DNA of 6,426 nt, from NCBI GenBank assembly GCA_947454215.1, contig CANGJN010000037.1:1-6426 (forward strand). Reading direction: 5' to 3'. The stretch is from Neisseriaceae bacterium (lineage in GTDB: Bacteria > Pseudomonadota > Gammaproteobacteria > Burkholderiales > UBA11063). A program made the position numbers and the translations under genes. Shown piece after piece: positions 5,854-6,426 of this stretch (the stretch's first letter is position 1; each line of letters begins with the position of its first letter). Under the pieces are notes generated by a model, which had not been told where the DNA came from, searched no databases, and saw only the letters and a list, made by a program, of their open reading frames with translations.

Positions 5854-6426
5854 TTAAAATACATCATATATGTTTAATATTGAATCAGTATTTTCATCTA
5901 ATTTACTCCAAAAATCAAATAACTCATGTAGTTGTTGTTTTTCCTCATCATTGTCTATAACATAAAATTTACCATTTATATTGTCTTTATATACTAGTAT
6001 AGCGTGATACAAAAAAGACCAATCTCCATATTTTAGGCATTTATTATCCTGTGGACACCTAATTATAACATATAGTGGTTTTGCTAGATTTAATTCTTCA
6101 ATTTTGTTATAAATACTGAGATTTTTAGAATAACAAAAATTATCAGTGCACATAAAATATCTTAATTTAGATATTTTAGAGTAAATACTTATAATCTCAT
6201 CCATGCTTATACTTTTAGCAATATGATTATTTAAAGCAACCTCAACTGCTTTCATATTTCGTAAATTAAGATTACTTTCTAATTCTGCAGAGTATATTGG
6301 TTGTACTGTATAAATGTCATCAATTTTAATTGATTTAGAGAAATCTCTAATTATAGATTTAATATTAATATTAACAATAAAATATTCTGACTTATCTTTT
6401 TGATATTCAAGTGGAATAGAAACTAT
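5854..6426 (-). CDS. Unknown protein, 5' part beyond window; possible papain-like fold
   Basis: The frame is open from the right edge to TAA 5854, giving 190 visible residues. ATG 6255 (visible residue 58) is the first Met, but it has no Shine-Dalgarno and 57 protein-like codons precede it, so the real start is outside. I do not recognise the family with certainty. Residues 94-112 (TDNFCYSKNLSIYNKIEEL) followed by a strand (PLYVII), then GDWSFLYHAILVYKD (134-148) and GKFYVIDND (152-160), recall the CYxRA...YHVA...YVLDP layout of protein glutaminase-like Cys hydrolases, with Cys98, His141 and Asp158 as the possible triad. That is inference from spacing only. Other Cys are 93, 124 and 130. The visible part has no membrane segment. 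If the fold is right, it could be a deamidase or protease, perhaps an effector. A hairpin terminator follows the stop. Confidence 0.7.
   Translation of the reverse strand: MVSIPLEYQKDKSEYFIVNINIKSIIRDFSKSIKIDDIYTVQPIYSAELESNLNLRNMKAVEVALNNHIAKSISMDEIISIYSKISKLRYFMCTDNFCYSKNLSIYNKIEELNLAKPLYVIIRCPQDNKCLKYGDWSFLYHAILVYKDNINGKFYVIDNDEEKQQLHELFDFWSKLDENTDSILNIYDVF

Noticed and set aside
5854..6255. Complete 133-residue gene starting at ATG 6255
   Set aside because: The frame is open and protein-like for 57 more codons to the window edge and no ribosome site precedes this ATG, so the gene continues beyond the window.

Overview
The window comes from a strongly AT-rich (by eye about a quarter G+C) Gram-negative bacterium, most likely a host-associated proteobacterium. 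The evidence is a cell-envelope lipid transporter of the MCE/Mla type with an outer-membrane lipoprotein, AT-driven codon use, long non-coding gaps and decayed gene remnants. Complete genes read with the standard code: Trp is TGG, and the stops are TAA or TAG. Genus cannot be fixed; a reduced gamma- or alphaproteobacterium would both fit.

Layout, left to right. (1) 1-686, minus strand: an exported protein of unknown function, its 3' end cut by the window edge. (2) 690-1115: non-coding, with a probable promoter for that gene. (3) 1116-4609, minus strand: a compact four-gene operon transcribed right to left. It encodes a permease with an N-terminal STAS domain (MlaE type), an ATPase (MlaF type), an inner-membrane-anchored MCE protein (MlaD type) and a PqiC-like lipoprotein. 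(4) 4610-5853: about 1.2 kb of accessory DNA holding at least two, perhaps three, decayed genes, one of them the C-terminal part of an IS630-family transposase, plus a conspicuous inverted repeat. (5) 5854-6426, minus strand: the C-terminal 190 residues of a protein whose start lies beyond the window. Its Cys, His and Asp spacing is reminiscent of papain-like protein glutaminases and transglutaminases.

How the genes work together. The permease and ATPase should form the inner-membrane ABC transporter. The MCE protein is anchored by one N-terminal helix, forms the periplasmic lipid channel and has a long helical tail. The lipoprotein is the likely outer-membrane end. The STAS domain fused to the permease probably does the job of a separate MlaB. 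No mlaC or mlaA is visible here. This arrangement moves phospholipid or other lipids between the two membranes; the direction of transport cannot be read from sequence.

I see no clear new multi-gene system. The best leads are the two flanking unknown proteins, the proline in the ATPase signature motif, and the inverted repeat with remnants between the mla operon and the right-hand gene.
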